Notes under the pieces: generated by a model | The model's database searches: none | What the model saw: only the letters and a program-made list of their open reading frames with translations | Told to the model about the DNA's origin: nothing | Part shown: piece after piece, positions 8,501-17,731 of the stretch | Position numbering within the stretch: the stretch's first letter is position 1 | How the letters are laid out: every line of letters begins with the position of its first letter | Translations under genes and position numbers: made by a program | NCBI RefSeq assembly: GCF_008386315.1 | Contig: NZ_CP043808.1 | Coordinates: 1,302,001 to 1,366,000, forward strand | Origin: Serinicoccus marinus DSM 15273 | GTDB lineage: Bacteria > Actinomycetota > Actinomycetes > Actinomycetales > Dermatophilaceae | Direction: 5' to 3' | Length of the DNA stretch: 64,000 bases

Positions 8501-10819
8501 GGACGACGCGCAGACCTGCGCAACTACTCCCAGCAGGTCACTCGGCTGGGCAAGGGGACGGGCAAGTATGCCGCGCAGCAGCGGCTCGCGATCCGCCGGG
8601 CGATGGACCGCTGCCGTCCCGCCGTGCCGGTGTGGATTATGCCGATCTACCGGGTCGCGGAGCAGCTGGACATCGACGAGAACATGTTCGACGTCGTCGT
8701 CGTGGACGAGGCGTCGCAGGCGGGTCTGGAGGCCACCTTCCTGCAGTACCTGGCGCCCAAGATCGTCGTCATCGGGGACGACAAGCAGGTCTCCCCGGCC
8801 GCCGTCGGTGTCGACCAGCAGCAGCTGCGAGACCTGGCGAACCAGTACCTCTACGACGACCGCTACAAGGACACCTGGCAGGACCCGCAGCGCTCCCTCT
8901 TCGATGAGGCCCAGATGCGGTATGGCGGTCAGCTCACCTTGGTCGAGCACCGTAGGTGCGTGCCGGAGATCATCGGCTTCTCCAACCGGATCGCATACGA
9001 GCCCAACGGCATCCGGCTGGTGCCGGTGCGGCAGTTCGGCGCCCAGCGGCTCGAGCCCTTCGTCGTTCGGCACGTCCCCGAAGGTTTCGAGGAGGGCACC
9101 GGCGGCAAGATCAACCGTGCTGAGGCGCGAGCCCTCGTGGATGACCTGAAGCGGTGTCTCGACGACCCGGCCTTCGACGGTCGCTCGATGGCGGTGATCT
9201 CATTGGTGGGGGATCGGCAGGCCAAGCACATCGAAGGCGTGCTTCTGGCCGAGGTGCCGGCCGAGGAGTGGGCTCGCAGGGATTTGCGCGTGGGCACCCC
9301 ACCGGACTTCCAGGGGTCGGAGCGCGACGTCGTCTTCCTCTCGATGGTGTCCGCGCCCGATCCCGGGAGGCGTCTGGGAGCGCTGACGCGGGAGATGTAC
9401 GTCCAGCGGTTCAACGTCGCGGTCAGCCGCGCTAAGGACCAGGTGCGGCTCTTCCACAGCGTGAGCCTGGCCGAGCTGACCAACACTCAGGACCTGCGCC
9501 ACCAGCTGCTCGACTACGCCTACGGAGTGGTGAGGCGTGGTCGCGAGTTGGAGCCGGGAGAGTCGCCGGTGGTGCCGGAGGACCAGCGGGTCGCCGGCTT
9601 CGACTCACTGTTTGAGCAGCGGGTGCACAACCGGATCGTCGACCGCGGCTTCACGGTGCTCAACCAGGTCGAGTCCCAGGGCTATCTGATCGACCTCGTC
9701 GTGGTCGGGGCTCGGGGTCGGCTGGGGGTGGAGTGCGACGGCGACGAGTGGCACGGGCGGGACGCCTACGAGCGCGACCTGGCACGGCAGCGAGAGCTCG
9801 AGCGCTGCGGCTGGACCTTCTTCCGGGTGCGTGAGTCGGCGTTCTACGTCGACCAGGCAGCCGCGCTGGCGCCGTTGTGGGACCTGCTCGAGGAGATGGA
9901 CATCCGCCCCTCGGACTGGATCGACGAGGACGAGGAGGAGGACCTCCTGCCCGAACCGCACGCGGAGCCCGAGCAGAGCGCCGACCTCCTACAGCAGGAG
10001 CATGTTGCCGGCTCAACGGACGAGTCTCCGGAGAGCGAGATGCAGTTCGGGAACGGAGCGGTTGATGACGATCTTCGCGCCATAGAGGGCGCCGCTCAGG
10101 AGCAGGATGAGCCAGAGGGGTATGACGACCCGCTGTCCCCGCACTGGCGGGGCCCTTCGCCCTACGCGCCGGTGGAGGCACCCTCGGTCGGTGTGTTGCT
10201 CCACCAGGAGCAGCCCAGCCATCGCGATATGGGGCGGACCGCTGGGGAGGACCTCGATGCCAGTGACCCGGGGGGGCTGCCTCCTTATCGGGCGTACTCC
10301 GGAAGCACGGTGCCTGTGCATGAGGCCACCGACGCCCAGATCATCGACGGCCTGGCCGAGATCGTCACCATGGAGGGCCCCGTGCGAGGCAACAGGCTGA
10401 GGACTGCCTACGTGCAGGCCTCGGGAGGCCGCCGGGTGGGAAAGGCCATCGGGCAGCGGTTGAACGCCCTCATTTCTCGCGCCCAGCGCTCGGGCACGCT
10501 GATCGGCGACGACCCGCTGGGCCACGGCGGCGTGAAGCTGCGGACATATCGGCTGCCCGACCAGGCTGAGACGATTCCGCGCGCGCTCGGACCGCGGACC
10601 TTGGACGAGATGCCGCCGACGGAGCTGAGCGCGGCAATGGCCCGCGTGTTGGAGGAGCAGCCCGACGCCGGGCACGAGCAACTGATGCGGCAGACGCTGC
10701 GTCTGCTCGGACGCACCTCCTTGACCCAGACTGCCCGCGAGGCCCTCGAGCCGACGCACGAGCTATTGCTGTCTCAGCATGATCGTCAGCGGTGGGACTC
10801 CGAAGGTGAGGATCGGTGA
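5510..10819 (+). CDS. large SF1 helicase with MTES_1575-type (VSR-like) nuclease and DUF3320-like C-terminus
   Basis: A 1769-residue protein. Residues 1-360 form an unrecognised N-terminal region. Walker A GPPGTGKTH lies near residue 380, followed by a long helical insertion, then VVVDEASQAG (about 1064) and GDDKQVSPA, the SF1/Upf1-like helicase core. Around 1100-1330 come HRRCVPEI and FQGSERDVVFLS, as in this superfamily. A restriction-like nuclease follows near 1370-1460 (VECDGDEWHG, then RQRELERCGW), matching the REase_MTES_1575 fold. After an acidic linker, residues about 1605-1700 resemble the winged-helix DUF3320 seen at the end of DUF4011-type helicases. The start is TTG with weak AGGA upstream. 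The stop overlaps the next gene (GTGA). Helicase-VSR fusions are known anti-phage proteins (for example Hhe-type); degradation of invading DNA is inferred. It starts divergently from the ATPase/HEPN operon. Confidence 0.9.
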   Translation: MSHAVVLTDKAVRLFTFLAKAQQLRQRPVRDVDQYTRDGVVRWFADLPKHDAVRWGADGDWDEHPFLSVDRLVAPETPEVPDELRFWLRGDAAGPDGDPQLRNELASPDAPAEKLEERPDVQAAYDRWRPRWDAWAHEMLRDEPVRSAYADLFKVYVQATQKTEELELLLGVGLLSWAPDGQDRVRRHLFTVAVTPRLDDSTGRLDFHLDEAATGLHAEFDMLDPQVIPDQSLVHTVEQQAQGFDGDPLDPEALATLARSVAVRLHAQGRWDDAARMPHPTDHPVVAWAPAIVLRPRNRTGLVQAFQDIAAQIEERGEVPDGLLPLLDPDRLPPVTDNAAPGALLTVDDDVVAPLPLNDVQRNILERVDTHAQTLVQGPPGTGKTHTAAALLSHLLAQGQRVLVTAHTDRALHEVRTKLPDQIRPLAVSVIGASRDDLADLRTAVDTIARRSTEHDPQQAERKVHQELAEVDRLKQERQLLNRQLVDARQADVSTHSVHGYEGTLASIARQYQDDAQVRAWVAGLVTFRPDSRAPLTDEEALEWLSLLRDGSLEEDAEDSHRPRVAVADLSAPEQFAALVVDETTARTGTEGYHDLAEGAAAVALRALTSSARRELQERCGRIIAGFRDAERLAASWVPQALADVAAGETAPWRGRAADLRQGVEQVDQILARMPINTRVDLDGDPDHLRRLAISLREHLGPDGSLKTDPGGQVKIGFFAPPIVKQCRPLLEQARVDGLPPATAAALDTIVGHRDAWTALDQMDRLWPASVTIPEEDTPRERLEWHRSQLALLDRVLALGDLITAEEQALREARVPAPDWRELSDVERVARTVDAVEAEVGLATAREPLSDLHAHVEPTSRWQSAAPAVRSLRTAIEQRDHEAYATAYARLQRLEQVTAHIQRRDDLTARVRRDAPALAESVGASADEPEWDKRLAGFEAAYRWGTVGAWVLAQEQVDVNALQAKITVVDQQLRDSAERIAAQRAWSHAVGPDRLTPGRRADLRNYSQQVTRLGKGTGKYAAQQRLAIRRAMDRCRPAVPVWIMPIYRVAEQLDIDENMFDVVVVDEASQAGLEATFLQYLAPKIVVIGDDKQVSPAAVGVDQQQLRDLANQYLYDDRYKDTWQDPQRSLFDEAQMRYGGQLTLVEHRRCVPEIIGFSNRIAYEPNGIRLVPVRQFGAQRLEPFVVRHVPEGFEEGTGGKINRAEARALVDDLKRCLDDPAFDGRSMAVISLVGDRQAKHIEGVLLAEVPAEEWARRDLRVGTPPDFQGSERDVVFLSMVSAPDPGRRLGALTREMYVQRFNVAVSRAKDQVRLFHSVSLAELTNTQDLRHQLLDYAYGVVRRGRELEPGESPVVPEDQRVAGFDSLFEQRVHNRIVDRGFTVLNQVESQGYLIDLVVVGARGRLGVECDGDEWHGRDAYERDLARQRELERCGWTFFRVRESAFYVDQAAALAPLWDLLEEMDIRPSDWIDEDEEEDLLPEPHAEPEQSADLLQQEHVAGSTDESPESEMQFGNGAVDDDLRAIEGAAQEQDEPEGYDDPLSPHWRGPSPYAPVEAPSVGVLLHQEQPSHRDMGRTAGEDLDASDPGGLPPYRAYSGSTVPVHEATDAQIIDGLAEIVTMEGPVRGNRLRTAYVQASGGRRVGKAIGQRLNALISRAQRSGTLIGDDPLGHGGVKLRTYRLPDQAETIPRALGPRTLDEMPPTELSAAMARVLEEQPDAGHEQLMRQTLRLLGRTSLTQTAREALEPTHELLLSQHDRQRWDSEGEDR

Positions 10820-12670
10820 CCATCCCGGGGGACAGGGGAGACCGTTGGGTCCGCACCGAGGCGCGACCTCTCGGCGACCGCTTCCCTGTCCTGCGCGAGC
10901 TGATCGACCAACCGGTCGAAATCATTGCCGCGGTCATCGGCACGGAGTTCTCCACTCGGGTGAGGACCATGCTGGTCAAGGGCAGGATTCAGACGTGTCA
11001 GGACTTGGCTGAGGTCTCGGAGGAAGAGCTCGGCGATCTTCGGCACGTCGGGAAGGTCGCCGTTGACGAGGCCCTCAGTCTGCTGAGGACGTTCGAGGAA
11101 GCGCTGCCCTCCCTTGGCCATGCCACAAGGACGGCACAGACCGTACGGGACGATGCCGCAGACGACACCGAACTGCAGACGGCGCTGCAGCGTCTCAGGG
11201 ATCAAGGCAATCCGGTCAAGCCGATCGAGCCGCACCTCCACTTGCTTGCGCAGTGGTCCCTGTTCAGCGGCCGCGGCGCTACGCTGGGCGACCTGGTTGA
11301 CGCAGTCTCGACAACTGAGTCTTCGCCGGCCGACGTCCGGGCAGGGTGGGACGCCGTGCGGGCCTTCGATATGGAGGTCGCGCCTGTGCGTCACCACGAT
11401 GTGCTGACCACCTGGCTTGAGTCGTTGACCCAGCGTGAGCGCGACATCGTGACGCACCGCATCGTGTGGGCGGACCGGACGCTCGATGACGTCGGCCAGC
11501 AGCACGGCGTCACGCGGGAGGCGCATCCGGCAGCTTGAGCGGCGGCTGCGAGCCTCTCTCGAAGAGCGTGTCGCGCACGACGACTGGCGCCCCGTGCGAT
11601 GGGCTGCCCATCGACTCGCGGTGGCGGTCGGTGCGTGGGCTCCACTGGCGGACACCGCTGACCTCGACCCTTGGCTGGAAACTGACCGACTCGTCCTTCT
11701 TCTGGCTGGTCTGGAAGCTGACGATGAAGAGGAGTGCGTTCATCAGCGCGGTTTCGTCCTTCCGCTGATGGACGAACTTGTCTACCGTCAGCCAGAAGGC
11801 GAGGTGCTCGATGACGACGACGCTCGGCGCCGGCTGGCGAAGCTTGGTGTGCTCGACAATCACGTCGGCCATGCCCTGCGTGCCATCGGCCTGAAGCAGA
11901 TTGACGATACCTGGGTGCGGTGGTCGCGCAGCTATGTCGACCAGTCGGTGGCCATCCTGGCCGTCGTCGGCGAACCAATGACGGCTGACGAGCTGACCGA
12001 GCGCACGGGATCGGGCAGCGTGCGTTCCTTGCGGCAGCGATTGTATGAAGACCGACGGGTCCAACGCGTCAACCGCACGGATATGGGACTGCGCAGCTGG
12101 GGTCTCCCTGAGTACACGAGTGTCGCCGAGCTCATGCTCAAGGTCATTGCTGACCGAGGCGGGTCGGTGCCTGTGACTGACCTCGCGGCCCATCTGGAGA
12201 AGGTCTACGAGGTCCGGCCGGGAACGCTCAACGCGTATACGGCAGCACCCGCATTCGTTGTGCAGGACGGGAACATCCGCGCACGCGCACGCAGTGAGCA
12301 GTACGAGGTGGATGCGCACCCGATCGGTGTTGTGGGGCTTGAGTTGCTCGAAGAGGACAGGTTCTCTTACGACGTCAAAGTCGACCATGATGTGCTCCGA
12401 GGCAGCGGGCGATCCGTGCCTGAGGCGATTGCGGGGCTCTTGGGCCTCCAGCCTGGTCGTTCGCTGCACTTCATTGCTCGAGACGTTGGGCGCAGCACGA
12501 CGGGGTCGGTCGTGGTCGGCTGGTCGCGGACGAGCCACATGGGTCCCTACTTCGGGAGCGTCCGCGCTCAGGCGCTCCACGACGGCGCAGAAGACGGGGA
12601 CCTGCTGCGGCTGACGTTCGACCCCGTGTCAATGATGGTGCATCACGAGCGGGTTGAAAATGGAATGTGA
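10816..12670 (+). pseudogene. RNAP alpha-CTD-like / sigma region 4-like DNA-binding protein, frameshifted as sequenced
   Basis: If repaired, a 617-residue protein coupled to the helicase by a GTGA overlap; GAGG precedes the GTG start. Residues 44-90 (IQTCQDLAEVSEEELGDL, then VGKVAVDEALSLL) match the helix-hairpin-helix of the RNA polymerase alpha C-terminal domain. Residues about 204-245 (LTQRERDIVTHRI ... GVTRERIRQLERRL) match sigma-70 region 4. A further 370 residues follow with at least two winged-helix-like stretches (LTERTGSGSVRSLRQRL; VTDLAAHLEKVYEVRPGT). The frame is broken at about 11520, where GAGGCGC would read GAGCGC if one G were removed, exactly inside the sigma helix-turn-helix. 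The role is unknown: it may regulate the operon or guide the helicase to transcribed DNA. Similar sigma-factor-like HTH proteins exist near helicases in actinobacteria, from general knowledge only. Confidence 0.75.
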
Positions 12671-12860
12671 CTCAGGTCAGTCGGAGCGGGGGCCATTGGG
12701 AAACCGCACGGCATTCCGGCCGATCTTGGCTGGGACAACTTCTTCTAGACCCATGCCGAGAACGTCCGCGAGACGCAAGAGGTATGTCCTCACGTCGGCC
12801 GCCTCATCCCGCACCACGTCGGCATCCTGGCCCCTGCAAGACTCGACGGGACTCCTCAGC

Positions 12861-13739
12861 TCACGCCCCGTACCACCCACACGCGCTGTTGTGGACCGCA
12901 AGAAGCTGTTGAGCAGGCTGGTGGCTCTTCCGCTTGGGTACGTGGCGCAGCGGTTTACCCTCCCACTGCCAATAGTCCGTAGTCCGCAGTGTCGGGCTGA
13001 CGCGCACGATGAAGCTGTCCCTGGCGCTGACGGTAAGCATGTGCGCGTCGAAGAGTTTGTGCAGGTCGCGCCGCAATAGCATCCCGTTGCGCACGTCGTG
13101 AGTCGCCGGACCGCGGTATGGGTGAATGTGGGCGGCCTCCAGTGCCAGTGCCACGCTGGTGCCGCTGATGGCGCAGCCGGGATAGGCCTTTTGCAGACGC
13201 TTCCGGAATTCGTCCTGCCCGTCCCGAACGGCGCGCAGCTGCTCCACGACCCGCCTCTCATCCCTCGTGAAAGCGTCGAGATCAACTTCTGGCAGAGGAA
13301 AATCCTCCTCCAGCAGCGCGAGCATCGCTCTCTCCACTCCCGTGAGGGGTGCGAAGTATCCGGCTAGCGCTGCTTCTTCGACCGGAGCTGTGAGCCGCGG
13401 GGCCCAATCTGGCCGCACGAAGCCGCTGACTTGGGCGGCGAATTCGCCCCACTTCGGAGAGGCGAGGGCTCTCGAGTCGAGGACAGTGAGCTGGAAGCGC
13501 GCCTCGTAGGTGCCGGGCCAGTCGTCCCAGGGGCCCGCAGGTTGTACCGAGCCGTCGATGGGGTAGACGTCGCTGGTCGCACGGACACGGCCGACGAATG
13601 AGCCCTTGGTCTGCCAGAAGTAGACGAGGTCCCCTGCCTGAATGTTGCGGGAGGTTCGCAGGTCCCAGAAGCCGACGTCACGGGCGTAGTCCCAGTGCTG
13701 CGGATGGTCTTCGTCGATGGACAGGACCCAACTCGTCAT
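12861..13739 (-). CDS. EVE-like domain / HNH endonuclease
   Basis: A 292-residue protein. The N-terminal 110 residues (WVLSIDEDHPQHWDYA, GDLVYFWQTKGSFVGRVRA, then PGTYEARFQLTVLD) have the pattern of the EVE/PUA-like fold, which reads modified bases. The C-terminal HNH nuclease is clear: YPGCAISGT near residue 190, then ALEAAHIHPYRG and NGMLLRRDLHKLFDAHML, i.e. the first His, the central Asn and the final Leu-His-x-Leu-Phe-Asp of the fold. EVE-HNH proteins are modification-dependent type IV restriction enzymes in several bacteria, so cleavage of DNA carrying modified cytosine is inferred. ATG 13739 was chosen; a weak GAGG lies upstream. It is convergent with the sigma-like gene (190 bases between), and transcribed in the same direction as the DUF2075 gene upstream of it. 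Confidence 0.85.
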   Translation of the reverse strand: MTSWVLSIDEDHPQHWDYARDVGFWDLRTSRNIQAGDLVYFWQTKGSFVGRVRATSDVYPIDGSVQPAGPWDDWPGTYEARFQLTVLDSRALASPKWGEFAAQVSGFVRPDWAPRLTAPVEEAALAGYFAPLTGVERAMLALLEEDFPLPEVDLDAFTRDERRVVEQLRAVRDGQDEFRKRLQKAYPGCAISGTSVALALEAAHIHPYRGPATHDVRNGMLLRRDLHKLFDAHMLTVSARDSFIVRVSPTLRTTDYWQWEGKPLRHVPKRKSHQPAQQLLAVHNSACGWYGA

Positions 13740-13841
13740 GATCGTGCCTCGCGGGGCTCATCACGGGGGAGGCGTCTCCATCAGCGGAAGCCTGTCGATC
13801 CGTCGGTATGTGGTTGTGGTCAAGGGCGGTCCAGCCGCCCG

Positions 13842-15716
13842 TTACCCCCGGACGAGTCTCCGGAGGAAGTCCCTCGTCTGCGGGTCAGTCGAGTAGACCC
13901 AGGCGCTCTGCATGCCGCGCGTCAGGAGCACCTTGTAGACGTTGCGCACGAGCCGGTCGAAGTCGCGGTTCGACACCTTCGTGCGGTTGCGCAGCGCCGG
14001 GTCGCGGTTGCCCTCGCGCACCGAGCGCCACCGGCCGTCGCGCCATACGAGGTCGGGCCCGATGATGATCCCCGCGTGGTCGTACTCGAAGCCCTGCGCG
14101 GTGTAGATGCACCCCACCTGCCCGAAGCCCGCAGGGTCCGTCGCCCACAGCGCCGCCGCCGGCGCCCCGCCGACCGAGCGGTCGCCCTTGAGGTTCCACG
14201 GCCGCGACCAGTCGCCGATGCGCACGTCCTGCACGAGCGTCCCGTCCGGCTCGGGGTCCGACCACGGCCAGCAGTAGCCCGCCGCCATGCGCGCGGTGTA
14301 GCCGTCATCCTGCCGCAGCGCCAGCACGTGCTCTAGCTCGTCGGGCGAGTCCACGACGCCCATCTCGAAGGCAGGGTCACCGCCCCACCTGATCGGCCCC
14401 CCGGGCGCCAGCCCGAGCAGCCGTTCGACCCACTCGACATACAGCGCTGACCCGCCGCAGCGGAACTGGTCGTCGAGGTCGATCTCGTGCACGTCCATGC
14501 CCAGCGACTCGGCATACTCGGTGATCGCCTGGACCGTCCCCATCTCCCCGGGCCGCACGACCTGGTTCTGGTCCAGCAGGAAGACCGGCACCCGCGCGGC
14601 GCTGAGCAGCTCGTCGAGCTGCGGCCGGCCGGTCCGGTGCTCCTTGCGGGTGTAGCGCGACTCCGACGTCTCCCGGATGCGATGCGCCTCGTCGAGGATG
14701 AGGCACTCCAGCTCGTTGGGCTCGGCCGCAATGAAGCTGTTGAAGTAGCTGAACATCTTGCGCACCCGCGGCGCCCGAGCCGCGGCAACCTTGCGCAGGG
14801 TCTTGGTGAACGACTGGGAGCCGGTCGCGTGCATGACGGCACGCCCCTGCCGGGACAGCTCGCCCATGATCGACAGAGCGATGACGCTCTTGCCGCTCCC
14901 CGGCCCGCCGCTGACGACGATCGCCGTCTTCGTGGTGCCCCGCCGCGCCTTCTCGACCGCGTGCAGCACCAGCTCGTAGGCGTCGCGCTGCTCGTCGAGC
15001 AGGACGAACTGCTCGCGCCGCTGCACCTCGTCGGCCGCCAGGGCCAACAGCTGCTTAGAGGGGGCGATACGGCTGTTCAGCAGCCGGTCCGCGTACCGCG
15101 CGCCCGGCACCCCGGGCGCAAAGCGGCTCCTGAGGAAGTCGAAGAACTCACCCCGGTCCTGCCCGCTGAACATCCTCGCCGGCCTCGCCGGGTCACGGAC
15201 CGCCATGTCCCTCAGGTCCGCGACGCCCAGGTTGGTCGCGTTGTGAAGGTATGCCGTGCCGGCCAGCACGTGCTCGTCCTCGGCCAGCGTGACGACGAAG
15301 CCGGTGAGGTAGTCGCAGTAGCCCCGCACCTGCTCCAGCGGGTGCAGCACCGGGTGGTTGCCGTAGCCGTCGATGCGCACGAGGACGTCGCTGTCCTCGA
15401 AGCGCTCCGCCTCGCTCCACTGCTTCAGCTCCACCACGAGGTATGAGGCGCGCCCGGTCTGCGGGTGCTGCCCGGCAAGGACGACGTCGGCGCGCTTGCT
15501 GGTGAGCGGCAGCTGATACTCGACAAGCATCTCGACGTCGCCGAGCCCGGCGTCGATGAGGTCAGCGCGCAGCCGGGGAAGGCTGCGCTCCCACGAGCGG
15601 CGCTCGGAGGGGGAGGCCGACCGGCCGGTGGTGATCGCCATCTGCTCCGCGATGTGCTGGGCGAGCTGCGCCTCGCCGACGGTCAGTCCCTGCGCGGACG
15701 ATCGAAGCAGGAACAC
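13842..15716 (-). CDS. DUF2075/Schlafen-like DNA/RNA helicase with N-terminal nuclease-like domain
   Basis: A 624-residue protein. Residues about 70-105 (KRADVVLAG ... YLVVELKQWSEAE) have the D-x(n)-E-x-K spacing of a PD-(D/E)xK nuclease core. The P-loop is SGGPGSGKSVIALS (about 265-278) and Walker B is CLILDEAHRI (about 335). Later motifs are FLLDQNQVV, DLDDQFRCGG and IYTAQGFEYDH, and the C-terminal helicase segment YKVLLTRGMQSAWVY closes it. This is the DUF2075 family, related to the helicase part of long Schlafens. The GTG at 15716 has GGGGAG eight bases upstream. The gene stands alone with a 216-base gap upstream. Proteins of this type are frequent in defence islands; no characterised close homolog can be named. 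Confidence 0.85.
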   Translation of the reverse strand: MFLLRSSAQGLTVGEAQLAQHIAEQMAITTGRSASPSERRSWERSLPRLRADLIDAGLGDVEMLVEYQLPLTSKRADVVLAGQHPQTGRASYLVVELKQWSEAERFEDSDVLVRIDGYGNHPVLHPLEQVRGYCDYLTGFVVTLAEDEHVLAGTAYLHNATNLGVADLRDMAVRDPARPARMFSGQDRGEFFDFLRSRFAPGVPGARYADRLLNSRIAPSKQLLALAADEVQRREQFVLLDEQRDAYELVLHAVEKARRGTTKTAIVVSGGPGSGKSVIALSIMGELSRQGRAVMHATGSQSFTKTLRKVAAARAPRVRKMFSYFNSFIAAEPNELECLILDEAHRIRETSESRYTRKEHRTGRPQLDELLSAARVPVFLLDQNQVVRPGEMGTVQAITEYAESLGMDVHEIDLDDQFRCGGSALYVEWVERLLGLAPGGPIRWGGDPAFEMGVVDSPDELEHVLALRQDDGYTARMAAGYCWPWSDPEPDGTLVQDVRIGDWSRPWNLKGDRSVGGAPAAALWATDPAGFGQVGCIYTAQGFEYDHAGIIIGPDLVWRDGRWRSVREGNRDPALRNRTKVSNRDFDRLVRNVYKVLLTRGMQSAWVYSTDPQTRDFLRRLVRG

Positions 15717-15932
15717 CGGCAGGACTCCCCAGGCAGCACGAAACTCGTGCGGGTGGGGGCGTGTCCGGAGAGGAAGCCCGTCGGGCCGCGTATGACGTAG
15801 TCACTTTAGGACGCCTGCGGCACCCGTCGTGCACATCGACTCGCGCGTCGCCGGATGTCTGTCTCTTGGGCGACCCACAGTGGGGCTCCACCAAACTGAC
15901 AGCCGGGCCTTCCGCCGGGCGAAGACAGTGCT

Positions 15933-16418
15933 CTAACGCAGATCCAGCTTGGCACCGATGGCACGAAGCATCTGGAACGTGTTCGCGGTGCGGACGCCCA
16001 TCGCCTGGCACGCGTCTGGAATGTACACACGCTTCTGGGCGTCCGGATGGGACTGCTCGTGCGTGACGACGACGTGCTGATGCTCCCGGGCGAACGCGAT
16101 GAGGAGGAAGTCGGCCTGGTCGCTTGCGAACTCAGCCAGCGCCGCCTGGGTGTAGTTGCGGGAGTAGGCCCAGGCCGTGAGAGCCCTGAAGTGCCGCTGG
16201 CTGCCTTGGTCGATCGACCTGAAGAATCCAGCGTTCGTCCGGGCCCAATCTGCGAGCGCGTCGTCACCTTCCATCAGTTCCTCGCGGACGGCGTCGATGC
16301 TGCACGCCTCGCCGCGGTGGTGTGCCCGATCGAGCCAGTCCCAGAAGCCGGGCGCGATGTCGAAAGCGTAGTACCGGTTCTTGGCCTCGATAAGCACGTT
16401 GGCATCGACCAGGTGCAT
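15933..16418 (-). CDS. PIN-domain protein, DUF4411 family (toxin-like)
   Basis: A 161-residue PIN-fold protein. It opens with MHLVDANVLIEAKN, whose Asp and Asn are the first PIN site. An acidic position follows in AVREELMEGDD, and the late acidic cluster is FASDQADFLLIAFA, then VVVTHEQ, so all expected ligands seem present. The start codon shares one base with the stop of the ImmA/IrrE gene (TGATG), so translation is coupled. DUF4411 PIN proteins paired with COG2856 (HTH plus ImmA/IrrE) proteins are a predicted toxin-antitoxin pair, with the PIN protein as the putative ribonuclease. The role here follows from that pairing and is not shown by the sequence alone. Confidence 0.85.
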   Translation of the reverse strand: MHLVDANVLIEAKNRYYAFDIAPGFWDWLDRAHHRGEACSIDAVREELMEGDDALADWARTNAGFFRSIDQGSQRHFRALTAWAYSRNYTQAALAEFASDQADFLLIAFAREHQHVVVTHEQSHPDAQKRVYIPDACQAMGVRTANTFQMLRAIGAKLDLR

Positions 16419-17575
16419 CACGACATACCCAGCTCGGTGGCCAGGCCCTCGAATGTCGCATGCTTCTTGGTCCCGAGCAGTCGGTACGCGTCCCGGTAGG
16501 ACGTCGAACCTTCGAACGTGCTGGAGACCACGGCCTGCGCAAACCGTCTGCTCAGGCGGAGAGGCTGTGTGTAGTAGTAGTTGCCACCGCCTGCGTCTCG
16601 CCGCTTGGCCTCGAGGATGGCCATGACGCGCTCGCGTTCCTGCTCGAATGTGTCTCGGTAGTCCTCCCAGGTTATGAGGCTCGCGTCGTGGATCCGGCTC
16701 AGGACCACCAAGGTGCTGACGCGATATCGACTTGCCAGGCGCTCTAGTTCTTCGACCGTAACCGTTCCCTGAAAGTCTGTGCGAAGTGCGGCCAGTGGCA
16801 CGAGTACCTCGGCGGCCACCTCGTTGCACCAGAGCTCGGCGGTCTCGCCTTCGCGGGCTGTCATGGTCGCGTCCGACAGGGCGCTTCCGCCCAACCAGAT
16901 GTGGGCGAACTCGTGGACCATCGAGAAGATCTGCGCCGCCTTGGTGTCAGCGCCGTTGACGAAGATGAGCGGCGCCTGGGGGTCGGAAAGCGCGAATCCA
17001 CGAAACTCGTCCGGGTTGAGCTTGCGATGCGTGTTCCCGCCGACGATGCCGCTGACCATCACCAGCACCCCGAGGTTTTCGATACGGTCGATTAGGCGGC
17101 GTAAGGCCTGCTGCCAGCTGGAGAACGTGCTGCGGTCGGGCAGTTCGAATTTGAGCAGGTGGCGCATCTCAGCGGCCACGAGGTTGGCCGAGGTGTCCGT
17201 CGTTGCGGATCCGACAAACTCCGGCGCGGGAAGGCCATTGTCCTCCGCATACGCCCGATACCAAGCCTGGCGGTTCTGGCAGAGGTAGATGGTCTCGAGC
17301 AGATCGACGGACGGTCGAGGCACAGCAAGGTTGCCAATCGTCCGCATGTCCGGAATGGGCACGTCCTCGACCGGCGGTTCGGGCAGGAACAACGCACCGA
17401 ACGGAGTGTGCGTGTCGCTGGCGAACTTCTCGATCTGCTTCAAGGTGGGTTTTTGCGTCCCGATGATCCACTCGTCTAACCGGGGCGCCCGTCGCGCGAC
17501 CGTTTCCTCGTCCCACCCCGCACGCTCGACCGCCCACTGCAGGACGTCGCCGGCGACATCCACCCGGACGACCAT
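16418..17575 (-). CDS. ImmA/IrrE-type metallopeptidase (COG2856), antitoxin-like partner
   Basis: A 385-residue protein. The N-terminal 60 residues are degenerate helix-turn-helix (LQWAVERAGW, then LKQIEKFASD). The zinc-peptidase motif HEFAH lies near residue 221, with the third ligand likely the Glu in CNEVAAEVLVP. A C-terminal region (FAQAVVSSTFEGSTSYRDA) is shared by proteins that precede PIN genes. I placed the start at ATG 17575 and not at the GTG 9 bases earlier, because GGGAGG (17584-17589) lies 8 bases before the ATG and overlaps the GTG itself. IrrE-type peptidases cleave repressors in other systems; here it probably controls the coupled PIN protein. Confidence 0.88.
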   Translation of the reverse strand: MVVRVDVAGDVLQWAVERAGWDEETVARRAPRLDEWIIGTQKPTLKQIEKFASDTHTPFGALFLPEPPVEDVPIPDMRTIGNLAVPRPSVDLLETIYLCQNRQAWYRAYAEDNGLPAPEFVGSATTDTSANLVAAEMRHLLKFELPDRSTFSSWQQALRRLIDRIENLGVLVMVSGIVGGNTHRKLNPDEFRGFALSDPQAPLIFVNGADTKAAQIFSMVHEFAHIWLGGSALSDATMTAREGETAELWCNEVAAEVLVPLAALRTDFQGTVTVEELERLASRYRVSTLVVLSRIHDASLITWEDYRDTFEQERERVMAILEAKRRDAGGGNYYYTQPLRLSRRFAQAVVSSTFEGSTSYRDAYRLLGTKKHATFEGLATELGMS

Positions 17576-17731
17576 CTCGCTCACCTCCCGTCAGTGCGAG
17601 TCGTGCCTACCTGTGGCTGACACTCTACGGAGCCGGGGCGACACGCCCATCCTTCCGTCCCCGACTCAGCGGCTCGGGCCGACAACACGGCGACGAGAGC
17701 CCGGACACAGACGGGCTCTGGGATGGGCCAC

